Below, piece after piece: positions 41,061 to 49,689 of a DNA stretch of 64,000 nt. The stretch is from Bythopirellula sp041737835 (GTDB taxonomy: Bacteria; Planctomycetota; Planctomycetia; Pirellulales; Lacipirellulaceae). The notes below the pieces were generated by a model. The model was given only the letters and a program-made list of their open reading frames with translations, was not told the origin of the DNA and did no database searches. Made by a program: the position numbers and the translations under genes. Location: assembly GCA_041737835.1 (NCBI GenBank), contig JBGSQY010000040.1, one strand, 5' to 3'. Within the stretch, counting starts at the first letter, position 1, and every line of letters begins with the position of its first letter.

Positions 41061-42866
41061 ATGAGCGACGAAAAAGGCCCACAAGGAGAGCAGTGGGGTT
41101 CGCAACTGGGGGTCATTCTGGCTGTGGCTGGCTCGGCAGTGGGCTTGGGAAATTTCTTGCGATTTCCTGGGCAAGCCGCTCAAAACGGCGGGGGGGCCTT
41201 CATGCTCCCTTACTTCGCGGCCCTCCTGATCCTGGGAATCCCCATGTGTTGGGCAGAATGGACCATGGGCCGTTATGGCGGCGGCAAAGGCTTCAATTCC
41301 GCGCCCGGAATTTTTTCCGTCATCTGGCCCAGCAAGATCGCGCGCTATTTCGGTTCACTAGCGCTACTGATCCCGCTGGTGATCTACATGTATTACGTGC
41401 TGATCGAAGCGTGGTGTTTGGGCTACGCTTACGACTATCTCGTGGGCAACTTCAATAATATCGAACCCACCCCTGCGGCCTACACGGCCTACTTCGATAA
41501 TTTTGTCGGTAAAAACGCCGACGGATTTATCTACGAAGGGGGCAATAATGAACTGGTTGGGATACTGGCTTTCGTTTTCATCCTAAATTTCATTTTGATC
41601 TATCGCGGGATCAGCAAAGGGATCGAAAAATTTTGCAACGTGGCCATGCCGTTGATGGCGGTGTGCGCGATCTGCGTTTTGATTCGTGTCCTCACTCTGG
41701 GGACGCCCGATCCCGCGCATCCCGAAAACAAATTGGTCAACGGCTTGGGGTCGATGTGGAATCCGAATCCCGAGTTTCTGTGGAAGCCCGACACCTGGCT
41801 CGCCGCGGCGGGGCAGATCTTTTTCAGCATCTCTGCCGGTTTTGGCATCATCATCAATTACGCCAGTTACTTGAAGAAGAAGGATGACGTAGCGCTCAGC
41901 AGTTTGACGGCGTGCAGCGTGAATGAGTTCTTTGAAGTCTGTTTGGGGGGAATGATTACCCTGCCGGCGGCGTTTATTTTTCTAGGCGCGAGCGCCACGA
42001 TGATGGGGACGTTTGGTTTGGGCTTCAATGCACTTCCTAACGTGTTTGCCGTGATGCCCGGCGGGCGGTTTTTTGGTTTCGTCTGGTTCTTTATGTTGTT
42101 CTTAGCGGCCATCACCAGCAGCCTGTCGATGCTGCAACCAGTGATCGCCTTTTTTGAAGAGGGCTTAGGGCTGAAGCGTCATGCTTCAGTGACTTTTCTT
42201 GGTTTGATCGCGGCGTTTGGCACGGGCTTTTGCGTTTACTTTTCCAAAGGAACCGTCGCCCTCGATACGATGGATTTCTGGGTGGGAACATTTCTGATCT
42301 ATGTGCTGGCCATGTTTCAGACGCTGCTTTATGGCTGGGGATTAGGAATTGAGAAGGGCGAAGAAGAGATGCACCACGGCGCCCATTTGCGCGTACCGCG
42401 GTTGGTGCAGTTCATGTTGAAATATGTCTCGCCACTCTTTTTGTTTGTCATTTTCGGGATGTTCTGTTGGCAATCGCTGGTGAGCAAAGACGTGGAAATT
42501 GCCTTCCTCACCGGCGTGGAGATCCCGCAGGTCGTCGACAATACGGTCCCCGAGAACGTGATGAGTGTGCTCAATGACAACAAGCAAACCGTTCCCACGA
42601 CGTTTTCCATCACCACCGAAGAAGGCGAACCGTATTGGATGATTCGCGACGAAACAACCAAGCCGCTTTATACGTTTGAGATCGCGGAGAATGCGGAGGG
42701 GCAAACAGGGCTGCGGGTCAATCGATTTTCGATCGGCACAGTGCAGGCCTTGGCCTACAACAGGGTCGCGATGATGTCGATTGGCTTTATCATCATCGTG
42801 GGAATATTTATGAGCATTCTGACTAATATCGCCTGCCGACGTTGGGAGCGCGAAGGCCGCTTGTAA
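41061..42866 (+). CDS. Sodium-dependent transporter (NSS/SLC6 family)
   Basis: A 601-residue membrane protein with about 12 segments. It begins with the NSS motif AVAGSAVGLGNFLRFPGQAA, the unwound helix-1 region that binds sodium and substrate (usually GNxWRFP; here NFLRFP). ATG 41061 follows GGGAGCGG. A 110-residue insertion before the last helix (about 475-570, from SKDVEIAFLTG to IGTVQ) is unlike bacterial LeuT types and probably lies outside the membrane. The substrate is likely an amino acid. A small membrane protein and a DUF2721 gene follow. Confidence 0.92.
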   Translation: MSDEKGPQGEQWGSQLGVILAVAGSAVGLGNFLRFPGQAAQNGGGAFMLPYFAALLILGIPMCWAEWTMGRYGGGKGFNSAPGIFSVIWPSKIARYFGSLALLIPLVIYMYYVLIEAWCLGYAYDYLVGNFNNIEPTPAAYTAYFDNFVGKNADGFIYEGGNNELVGILAFVFILNFILIYRGISKGIEKFCNVAMPLMAVCAICVLIRVLTLGTPDPAHPENKLVNGLGSMWNPNPEFLWKPDTWLAAAGQIFFSISAGFGIIINYASYLKKKDDVALSSLTACSVNEFFEVCLGGMITLPAAFIFLGASATMMGTFGLGFNALPNVFAVMPGGRFFGFVWFFMLFLAAITSSLSMLQPVIAFFEEGLGLKRHASVTFLGLIAAFGTGFCVYFSKGTVALDTMDFWVGTFLIYVLAMFQTLLYGWGLGIEKGEEEMHHGAHLRVPRLVQFMLKYVSPLFLFVIFGMFCWQSLVSKDVEIAFLTGVEIPQVVDNTVPENVMSVLNDNKQTVPTTFSITTEEGEPYWMIRDETTKPLYTFEIAENAEGQTGLRVNRFSIGTVQALAYNRVAMMSIGFIIIVGIFMSILTNIACRRWEREGRL

Positions 42867-42893
42867 TAGCCGCAGTTTTGCGAGGAACTTATT

Positions 42894-43058
42894 ATGACTT
42901 CATCCGGCTGGATGATTATGATCGCGTCGGTGTGCGGTGTTTTAGGACTCGTTAGCTTTTGCATGTATCGAGTTCTCACCTTGCCTCCGAGCGAAGTCGG
43001 AGACAGCATGAAAGCTCCGTTAGATATCGACACGGGCGACACGCAGGACGCGGATTGA
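42894..43058 (+). CDS. Small membrane protein, MetS-like transporter partner
   Basis: A 54-residue protein with a good ribosome site (GAGGAAC, 7 bases before ATG). It has one membrane span (WMIMIASVCGVLGLVSFCMY) and a short acidic tail rich in Asp. It lies 27 bases after the NSS transporter and one base before the DUF2721 gene. Some NSS transporters (MetP of Corynebacterium) need a small single-span subunit, MetS, encoded next to them; position, size and topology fit, but sequence similarity is not claimed. Confidence 0.7.
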   Translation: MTSSGWMIMIASVCGVLGLVSFCMYRVLTLPPSEVGDSMKAPLDIDTGDTQDAD

Positions 43059-43505
43059 GTGGCTGGCATGATCTTAAATGAATTGATTCCCGTGTTGCAG
43101 ATCGCCGTTGGCCCGGCAATTCTGATTTCTGGCGACGGGCTGCTGCTGCTGACGATGACCAATCGTTTGGGCCGAGTCATCGACCGTTCACGGCAACTGG
43201 TCTCGATCATGAAGCACGCCGAGAACGAGGAGCGAAACAACGGCGAAGCACAGTTGAAGATTCTGTTGCACCGCGGGCGCTTGTTACGCTCAGCAATTTT
43301 CATGGCGGCCACCAGTGCGTTGCTCGCGGCGCTGCTGATTATCTTGGTCTTCCTGAGCGTGTTGATGAAGTGGGAAATCGGCTGGCTGCTCAGCATCATC
43401 TTCATGGGCAGCATGCTGGGAATCATCGGCTCGCTCGTGTCGTTCCTGCGCGACGTGAACGTGACGTTGCACGCGCTGGCGATTGAGACGCGGCACCCCA
43501 GTTAA
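43059..43505 (+). CDS. DUF2721 membrane protein
   Basis: A 148-residue protein starting at GTG 43059 or ATG 43068. It has the family order: an N-terminal hydrophobic region (AVGPAILISGDGLLLL), the TNRLGRVIDRSRQL motif, a charged helix, then two membrane spans (FMAATSALLAALLIILVFL; GWLLSIIFMGSMLGIIGSLV). The family's function is unknown. It follows the small membrane protein with no gap, so it is translated in the same unit as the NSS transporter. Its stop overlaps that of convergent dusB. Confidence 0.85.
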   Translation: MAGMILNELIPVLQIAVGPAILISGDGLLLLTMTNRLGRVIDRSRQLVSIMKHAENEERNNGEAQLKILLHRGRLLRSAIFMAATSALLAALLIILVFLSVLMKWEIGWLLSIIFMGSMLGIIGSLVSFLRDVNVTLHALAIETRHPS

Positions 43506-44563
43506 GCATTAGCCAAGTGCGTGCTTTCCCGCGGAAAATACTCCGCGACGATCGCGCGAAATTCTGCCGTAGTTTTCATCGTCGCCACGTGCTTGCGGAA
43601 TTCGCGCGCTCCGCGGCGGCCTTGGGCATAGCAGCAGGCGAACTTACGCATCAGCATCGTGCCTCGCTCGTCGCCGAAGCGTTCGCACACGAGTTCAAAA
43701 TGGTGTAACAGAAGCTGCCGCTCTTCTTCGAGCGTCGGCTCGGGGGGAATCGGCTCGCCACGAATCGCCGCGGCGGCTTGTCCGAACAGCCACGGTTTGG
43801 CGAGCGATGCCCGGGCGATCATCACGCCGTCGACGCTGTAACGCCGGAAGGCATCGACCACTTTCTGCGGCGTGTCGAGATCGCCGTTGCCGATGAGCGG
43901 AATCCGTTTCAAATGGGGTTTGATCGAGGCGATGCGATCCCAATCGGCCGAGCCGGTGAACATGTCTTGCGCGGTCCGGCCATGCACGGTCAATGCCGCG
44001 GCGCCGGCTCCTTCGACGACTTGCGCAATGTCGATGGCGTTGATTGTGTCGCGGGTGCAGCCGAGTCGGATCTTGGCAGTGACCGGCGTGGGAGCACAGG
44101 CCGCGACGACTTGCTCGATGATTTGACCCATCCGTTCGGGTTGGCTCAACAAATAAGAGCCGCTGTGAGCTTTTTGTGTGACGTTACGCACGGGGCAGCC
44201 GAAGTTGATATCGACAACGCTCACGCCGTATTCATCGCCAGCGAGCCGAGCACCCACTTTGGCCAGTGTTTCGGGTTCATTATCCCAAATCTGCACAGCA
44301 AGCGGCCGCGACTCCTCGGCGACGCCCCACAAGCGGTCGGGGTGCTCGGCTTCTTGCTCATCAAGCCAAACAAAGCCGCGGGCATTCACCATCTCGGTAG
44401 CCAACAAGCCGGCCCCGCCGAATTCGCGAACGATCTGCCGAAAGGCATAGTTGGTGAACCCCGCCATGGGGGCCTGCAAGATCGGCGGATCAATCAGCAG
44501 CGGGCCGATGTAAAACGGTTTGGCGAGGGGCGCGACGGCGAGTGGGGATTCGGTGAGCGACAT
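43502..44563 (-). CDS. dusB: tRNA-dihydrouridine synthase
   Basis: An FMN enzyme that reduces uridine to dihydrouridine in tRNA. It starts the barrel with LQAPMAGFTNYAFR, has the VDINFGCPVRNVTQKAHSGS motif with the catalytic cysteine, VTAKIRLGCTRD, LTVHGRTAQDMF and GNGDLDTPQKV. The helical C-terminal domain is present; 353 residues. DusB is preferred by overall length and the active-site segment, though DusA/DusC are not excluded. It appears monocistronic. Confidence 0.92.
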   Translation of the reverse strand: MSLTESPLAVAPLAKPFYIGPLLIDPPILQAPMAGFTNYAFRQIVREFGGAGLLATEMVNARGFVWLDEQEAEHPDRLWGVAEESRPLAVQIWDNEPETLAKVGARLAGDEYGVSVVDINFGCPVRNVTQKAHSGSYLLSQPERMGQIIEQVVAACAPTPVTAKIRLGCTRDTINAIDIAQVVEGAGAAALTVHGRTAQDMFTGSADWDRIASIKPHLKRIPLIGNGDLDTPQKVVDAFRRYSVDGVMIARASLAKPWLFGQAAAAIRGEPIPPEPTLEEERQLLLHHFELVCERFGDERGTMLMRKFACCYAQGRRGAREFRKHVATMKTTAEFRAIVAEYFPRESTHLANA

Positions 44564-44621
44564 GACTCGCTATTCTACGCGAAAATAAGAAGTTGTCGCA
44601 GTCCGCTAAGCCGCGCTTCGG

Positions 44622-47600
44622 CTATTTTTTGGGCACCGTGGCTTGGGTTTCCTTGGAAGTATCTTGGGAAATGAATTTCAATCGCACGCCGACGTAGTGT
44701 GCGCCGCTGGGGTGATCGGGGGGCTCTTCGACGAGCACCAGATCCTCGCCTTGTTTCTCCCAGATCAAATGTTGGTAGCGTTTGTCCTCGGGCTCGACCA
44801 TCACGAGTCGGTCTTCTTCCCAGCGATAGCGGCCATCGAGATTTCCACTGCCGTAGAGCATGAGCTCGTCCTTGGGCATCGAGAGAATCGTCACCGCCCG
44901 CTGGGCCCCCGCGGGGAAGTTGATTTGCCACGTGCCGTGATAGGGACCAGGGGCAGCTTTCTTAGGCACGGCGGCTTCGCGCTGAAGGATCGTGGCTTGG
45001 CCATCGAACATCTGCAACTTCAACTCGCTAAAAATCACCGTGCTCCCCCACACGTTAATGATGAAGCGATCGTCGGTGGGAGGACTTCCCTTTATGCTCA
45101 AACCACGATGAATGTCGCTTTGTAAGCCGGTCCAATCGATGACAGTTTCATGATTATCCGTCACGCGAATCGAAACATTCGTCCCTGCCAGACGCACACC
45201 GATCACGACGTTGTGTTCAAACCCTGGATGAAAGCGATACTCGGGATTGTACGTTGGATTGGCCATATCATAGGGCATTAAACCCATCACTCCACCCACG
45301 CCATTGATGGATTGCAAATGATCCATGCCCAACACGACCATACCCCGACCCGCGCCGAAGGGAAGTTGAAAACCGACGGCTCGATTAGGCGCACCGGCGC
45401 GAACCTCAAATCGGGCCGAGAGTTCATAAGAGCCATCAATCAGGATTGGCACGACGAGGCTTTTCGCGCCCAAATCGCGTTGCTCTCGCCAGATGTCACC
45501 GCGGGGGTCGCGGCGCCAGATCCCGGAGATCGCATCCCGCTCGACGTCGACCAACGATATGAGGTCGACGGAACCTTTGGCCACCGTGATTGTGTCACCA
45601 GCTGATGAGTTGCGAGCTTGTGGAATTGATCCAAAACCATGATCTCTCAACACAATCCTACGCTTCTCCTCATCATACTCTCGCACTGCTGTACTTGGTA
45701 TTCTCAGTATTCTCAAGGAAATCATTGCTAGCAGCAAGCACCCCACGAGACTCACCACAAGGAGAGCAATCTTTTGTGAGGTCAGATATCTGCGCTGACG
45801 AACTATATCGTTCGACAAGTGCATACGATCTTGAACGGTTGCCAACCGTGCGCGGAGCAAGTCGCGTTGCGAACGCAGATTCTGTAGCTGAGCATTGATT
45901 TCAGACAAGCGCTGGCGGATTTGTTGCGATTGCCGGCGCTGCTCGACGAGTTGGCTCTCCAAATATTCAAGATTCGTTTCCCGTTCGGCAATGGAAATTT
46001 CCGATTCGGCAATGGGCGTGTTCCCCTGTTGCTGCCGCAATTCGGCCAGGCTTTCTTGCTCGAGCGCGATTTGATCGGTGAGCGCGCGTTCGACGGCGTA
46101 AGCCTCTTCGGCGAGGGCGGCGAGTTGTTGGCGGCGGTGCTGAAAGACGGCTAGCCCCCCATCGACCAACTGCTGCGTGTTCTGCAAATTCTTGAGCGAT
46201 TCGGGGGCGTGCAGATTGAAGAACGCTCGCAATCGCGTTTGCCATGCAGGCTGCTCGAACGCACTCGGATAGTTTTCGATGGCAGAAGACGGGCTCGCCG
46301 GTTCCGCAGGAAGATAAATCACCGACCTGGGGCGGTTGTTCGCCGCCGCGTTTTGGGAAAGCGACTGGCCCGCTTGCACGCGGTTGAAATCAGCGAGCAA
46401 TTCGCCAGCCGTTTGATAGCGGGCGTTGGGATCTTTAAGCAGCAAGCGATGGACGATCTGCGCCACGTCGGCTGGCACGCTGGGAATGATCTCGGTGAGC
46501 GGCGGCGGAATTTCGTACGCATGCTGAAAGATCATCGAGGTGGGGCTGTCGGCCTGGAACGGCAATCGCCCACTGAGCATTTGATAGAGCAAGACTCCGA
46601 CCGAATAGAGATCGCTGCGGCCATCGACCGGTTGCCCACGGCCTTGCTCCGGCGATAGGTAATCCACGGTTCCCATCACAACGCCGGTGGCCGTTTGTTG
46701 CAATTCACTGGAGAGCGATTTGACCAAACCAAAATCGGCAAGCAGGGCTTTGCCCGAAAGGTGATCGATCAGAATGTTGCCCGGCTTGATATCGCGATGG
46801 ACGAGACCTTGTTCATGCGCGTGCGCGAGGCCTGCAACGACTTGCGAAATCAACTGAATGGCCGATTGTGAGGGCAATTTGCCATTCGCCTTCAATAACT
46901 CGGTGAGCGAACCCCCGGCGATGTATTGCATCGCGAAATAGTGATGCCCTTGCTCTTCGCCGATTTGATAGATGGGCACGATATGGGGGTGAACAAGTTT
47001 TGCCACCGCGCGGGCTTCGGAAGTGAAACGGTCGACAAAAGCTTGCTGACGTGCTAATTCGCGGGGCAACACTTTGAGCGCGACGGTCCGCTCAAGCCGT
47101 TCGTCGTACCCGCGGTAAACGTCGCCCATGCCGCCTGCACCGATTTTGGCGTCGATGCGATAGGGCCCGAGGCATTTAAAGGGGACTTCTGATTGCGTTG
47201 GCTGATGGCCAAAGGCGGGCGTGTCGTGATGGACATCGATGCCAGTGCCGCGTGGGGGAGTTTCGCTATTGGCCGTATTGGACTTTGCTACGTTTGCGAG
47301 TGCGGCTTGTATTTCTTGGCCATTGGTGAAACGCCGTGAGGGATCGTAGCCTAAGGCGCCGTCAATCAACTCACGAAACTCCGCGGGTACTTTGGCGGCT
47401 ACTTGCGGGCTCGTGAGGTAGGCTTCGACCCATTCGCCGGTGAGCCATTGCAGCGCGAGTTGGCCGATTTGAAACGCGTCGATGCGGCGGGGATCGCAGT
47501 GAATGCCGGCTCGCCGGAGTACGGATTCAGCTTGCTTGATGTCCGCAGGAACGAGCAGTGTGGTCGCGGATTCAAATTCCGGCGGAACAGAGGCCCAAGG

Positions 47601-47819
47601 ACCTGCGCATTCAATGGCGATTTCCTGGGGCGGGGATAACGTGGCCTGAAAGTTTGGGCCTACGGAAACGTTTTCGGCGTTGATTGCGCGATGCAGTTGG
47701 CCATTGGCGTGCAGCTTGGCGACTTGCTCGCAGAGTTGGCTCAACAACGCGAGGAATTGGGTTCGCCGGGCGGGCGAGTCGATTGAATCCGTCAGGTTGT
47801 TACGTGAGAGTTGCGGCAT
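44622..47819 (-). CDS. Membrane serine/threonine protein kinase with an N-terminal pseudokinase fragment
   Basis: A 1065-residue protein. The kinase domain is about 219-480, with GAGGMGDVY, catalytic lysine VALKVL (K249), HRDIKPGN (D343) and DFG (362-364). Ahead of it, residues 25-175 look like a decayed kinase C-lobe: LHRAINAENVSV replaces the HRD loop (Asp to Ala) and there is no N-lobe. A coiled-coil region (550-675, Gln/Glu/Leu-rich) leads to one membrane span (684-702), then an extracytoplasmic beta-rich domain of about 360 residues ending in YRWEEDRLVMVEPEDKRY. It is divergent from the ECF sigma gene, a common planctomycete pairing. Confidence 0.9.
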   Translation of the reverse strand: MPQLSRNNLTDSIDSPARRTQFLALLSQLCEQVAKLHANGQLHRAINAENVSVGPNFQATLSPPQEIAIECAGPWASVPPEFESATTLLVPADIKQAESVLRRAGIHCDPRRIDAFQIGQLALQWLTGEWVEAYLTSPQVAAKVPAEFRELIDGALGYDPSRRFTNGQEIQAALANVAKSNTANSETPPRGTGIDVHHDTPAFGHQPTQSEVPFKCLGPYRIDAKIGAGGMGDVYRGYDERLERTVALKVLPRELARQQAFVDRFTSEARAVAKLVHPHIVPIYQIGEEQGHHYFAMQYIAGGSLTELLKANGKLPSQSAIQLISQVVAGLAHAHEQGLVHRDIKPGNILIDHLSGKALLADFGLVKSLSSELQQTATGVVMGTVDYLSPEQGRGQPVDGRSDLYSVGVLLYQMLSGRLPFQADSPTSMIFQHAYEIPPPLTEIIPSVPADVAQIVHRLLLKDPNARYQTAGELLADFNRVQAGQSLSQNAAANNRPRSVIYLPAEPASPSSAIENYPSAFEQPAWQTRLRAFFNLHAPESLKNLQNTQQLVDGGLAVFQHRRQQLAALAEEAYAVERALTDQIALEQESLAELRQQQGNTPIAESEISIAERETNLEYLESQLVEQRRQSQQIRQRLSEINAQLQNLRSQRDLLRARLATVQDRMHLSNDIVRQRRYLTSQKIALLVVSLVGCLLLAMISLRILRIPSTAVREYDEEKRRIVLRDHGFGSIPQARNSSAGDTITVAKGSVDLISLVDVERDAISGIWRRDPRGDIWREQRDLGAKSLVVPILIDGSYELSARFEVRAGAPNRAVGFQLPFGAGRGMVVLGMDHLQSINGVGGVMGLMPYDMANPTYNPEYRFHPGFEHNVVIGVRLAGTNVSIRVTDNHETVIDWTGLQSDIHRGLSIKGSPPTDDRFIINVWGSTVIFSELKLQMFDGQATILQREAAVPKKAAPGPYHGTWQINFPAGAQRAVTILSMPKDELMLYGSGNLDGRYRWEEDRLVMVEPEDKRYQHLIWEKQGEDLVLVEEPPDHPSGAHYVGVRLKFISQDTSKETQATVPKK

Positions 47820-47968
47820 GTCGCGACAAGTTAGCAGGGGATTTTCGGGCGGATCACTAAGTTCATGTCCGTTGGCAAGACAATTCGTAAAGCAAAGATG
47901 GAAATCTCAGAAGAACTTTTCATGCAACGCTTGCTAGAATAGTGTAGCTGGTGGTGCTACTAATTTCC

Positions 47969-48010
47969 CCCTCCCCTAGCCCCTCCCCGGAGTACAGGGG
48001 AAGGGGATAT
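47969..48010. repeat. Palindromic repeat copy ahead of the sigma factor gene
   Basis: Intergenic copy of the 42-base element found inside the oxoprolinase gene (5399-5440), matching at 37 of 42 positions. It ends 10 bases before the sigma factor ATG, so its AAGGGG could influence ribosome binding. Confidence 0.7.
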
Positions 48011-48020
48011 ATTTTCTACC

Positions 48021-48839
48021 ATGAGTTTTCCCCAAACACGGCATACGCTGATTCTGCGACTCGTTGACGGTCAAAGTGAACGCGACTGGCAGGAATTTCT
48101 GACCGACTATTGGGGGCCGATCTGCCGATTTGCTTTGCGGCGGGGTACGGCGACGCTGGCCACGGCCGAGGACTTGGCTTCGCAATGCTTCGAGGTCGTC
48201 ATTCGCAATAAGTTGCTCGAGCGGTGGGTGAGCAGCCGACAAGCCAAGCTCCGCACGCTGTTGTGCAGTGTTGTTTGTAAACTGCAAGCGAACGAATTTC
48301 GCGCGACGCGCAAGAAAGGGGAATTCGAGCGGGCGCTGGCCGAGGAATTGCTGCACACACGGCCGACGAGTTCGGCGGATGTCGACACGGCCTTCTTTGC
48401 CGCGTGGGCTGAGGAACTGTTGCAACAAACGCTGCGCACGATAGCACGCGAATATCATGCGGCTGGCAAGGGAAACTATTTCCGCGTGCTTTATGGCCGG
48501 ATTTGCGAAGAGTTGTCGATTGCGGAAACCGCCACGGCACTGGGCATCAGCAGCAGCGACGTCGACAACTACTACCGCCATGCTCGCAAGCGGCTGAACG
48601 AGCAACTAGAGGCGGCGGTCCGCTCGCACGTGGTTCGCTATTGTGATGCAGCAGAGGTTGAGCAGGAATTTGCGGCGGAGTGGAATCGGCTGGGGGAATA
48701 TCTGCACGATCACGGCGGACTGGAGCAGGCGATTCGCGAGGGGCAGGAATTTGTGGAGCGCGATTCGTTGGAAGCTCATAAGTCAACGCGGATTCGGGAG
48801 ACGCTGACGAAGCTGCCGCTGGATTCTTTGCGGAAATAG
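48021..48839 (+). CDS. RNA polymerase ECF-type sigma factor
   Basis: A 272-residue sigma-70 family protein. The region 2 core is near residues 12-65 (DWQEFLTDYWGPICRFALRR, AEDLASQCFEVV), and region 4 is near 160-195 (CEELSIAETATALGISSSDV and DNYYRHARKRLNEQL). The linker is long and a 70-residue C-terminal helical extension follows, unlike minimal ECFs. Similar proteins accompany kinases in planctomycetes, and a divergent large kinase lies 200 bases away. The signal it answers to is unknown. Confidence 0.87.
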   Translation: MSFPQTRHTLILRLVDGQSERDWQEFLTDYWGPICRFALRRGTATLATAEDLASQCFEVVIRNKLLERWVSSRQAKLRTLLCSVVCKLQANEFRATRKKGEFERALAEELLHTRPTSSADVDTAFFAAWAEELLQQTLRTIAREYHAAGKGNYFRVLYGRICEELSIAETATALGISSSDVDNYYRHARKRLNEQLEAAVRSHVVRYCDAAEVEQEFAAEWNRLGEYLHDHGGLEQAIREGQEFVERDSLEAHKSTRIRETLTKLPLDSLRK

Positions 48840-48932
48840 TTTATCTGAACTATCCGTGGATCGCGTTGCGATCCGGCTATTGGGCTGTCAGAAAAATTAT
48901 TTACGAGTTTTCCAATTTCCTGACATGAAGGT

Positions 48933-48947
48933 TGGTAGAGGCGTTGC
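48933..48947 (+). promoter_or_regulatory. Sigma-54-like element ahead of the PspA gene
   Basis: TGGTAGAGGCGTTGC has the GG-N10-GC spacing of -24/-12 elements with intact TGG and TTGC ends; the inner bases match poorly. It lies 53 bases before the ATG. PspA genes in enterobacteria are sigma-54 dependent. Confidence 0.3.
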
Positions 48948-48999
48948 CAGAGCGTGTTGTTCGGCCGCCAAGCCAACAATTTGTGTGCAGGAAACGATC

Positions 49000-49689
49000 A
49001 TGGGAATCTTCAAACGTATCAGCGATATTCTTTCGGCCAATTTCAATGAGCTCGTCGACGGATTTGAGAATCCCGAAAAGCTGTTGAAGCAAGCGATTCG
49101 CGAAATGGAAGAATCGATCGCCAAGGCGACCGAGGAAACGGCCAAAGCCCTGGCCAGCGAAAAAATCACGGCCAAGGCTCTCAAAACCAACCAAGTGCAA
49201 ACCGCGCAATGGCTGGAGAGGGCGGAACAAGCGGTCCAGGCAGGCGATGATGAATTGGCTCGCAAGGCGATCAAACGGAAGCAAGAGCACGAAAAACTTG
49301 TGGCGGCGCTCGAAGATCAACTCACTGCCTCGCAAGAAGCAGCTCAAGCCTTAAAGCGGCAACTTGAAGCGATGAAGGCGAAGCTCACCGAAGCGAAACG
49401 AAGCTTGGCAAATCTGTCGGTCCGGCATCGCGCGGCTGCGTTTCGCAAGAAGATGCAAACCGTCGATTTGGGTGCTCCTTCGGAACTCGATCAACATGCG
49501 TTCGCGAAGTTTGAGCGCCTGCGGAATCGCGTGGAACAAGCCGAGGCTGAGGCCGAAGCGATGTCGGAATTACAATCGGCGACGCGCACGGTTGAATTGG
49601 GGGAGTGCTGCGAGCCGGAAGCGAATATCGATGTCGATGCGGAGTTGATGGCGCTGAAGCAACGGAATGCTAAGCCGCAAGCGAGTTAG
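49000..49689 (+). CDS. pspA: PspA/IM30 family protein
   Basis: A 229-residue, almost fully helical protein. It starts MGIFKRISDILSANFNELVD with the amphipathic helix that binds membranes, then FENPEKLLKQAIREMEESIA and a long coiled coil rich in Ala, Glu and Lys. PspA/IM30/Vipp1 proteins are ESCRT-III relatives that coat and repair the inner membrane under stress. The longer frame to 48856 is not supported. No pspBC or pspF genes are adjacent. Its stop overlaps that of the convergent gene by 4 bases. Confidence 0.9.
   Translation: MGIFKRISDILSANFNELVDGFENPEKLLKQAIREMEESIAKATEETAKALASEKITAKALKTNQVQTAQWLERAEQAVQAGDDELARKAIKRKQEHEKLVAALEDQLTASQEAAQALKRQLEAMKAKLTEAKRSLANLSVRHRAAAFRKKMQTVDLGAPSELDQHAFAKFERLRNRVEQAEAEAEAMSELQSATRTVELGECCEPEANIDVDAELMALKQRNAKPQAS

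Noticed and set aside
47943..47961. TGTAGC...GCTAC palindrome upstream of the sigma factor gene as a fifth MntR site
   Set aside because: The centre is 7 bases instead of 4, which shifts the arms off the face of the helix, and no metal gene is next to it.
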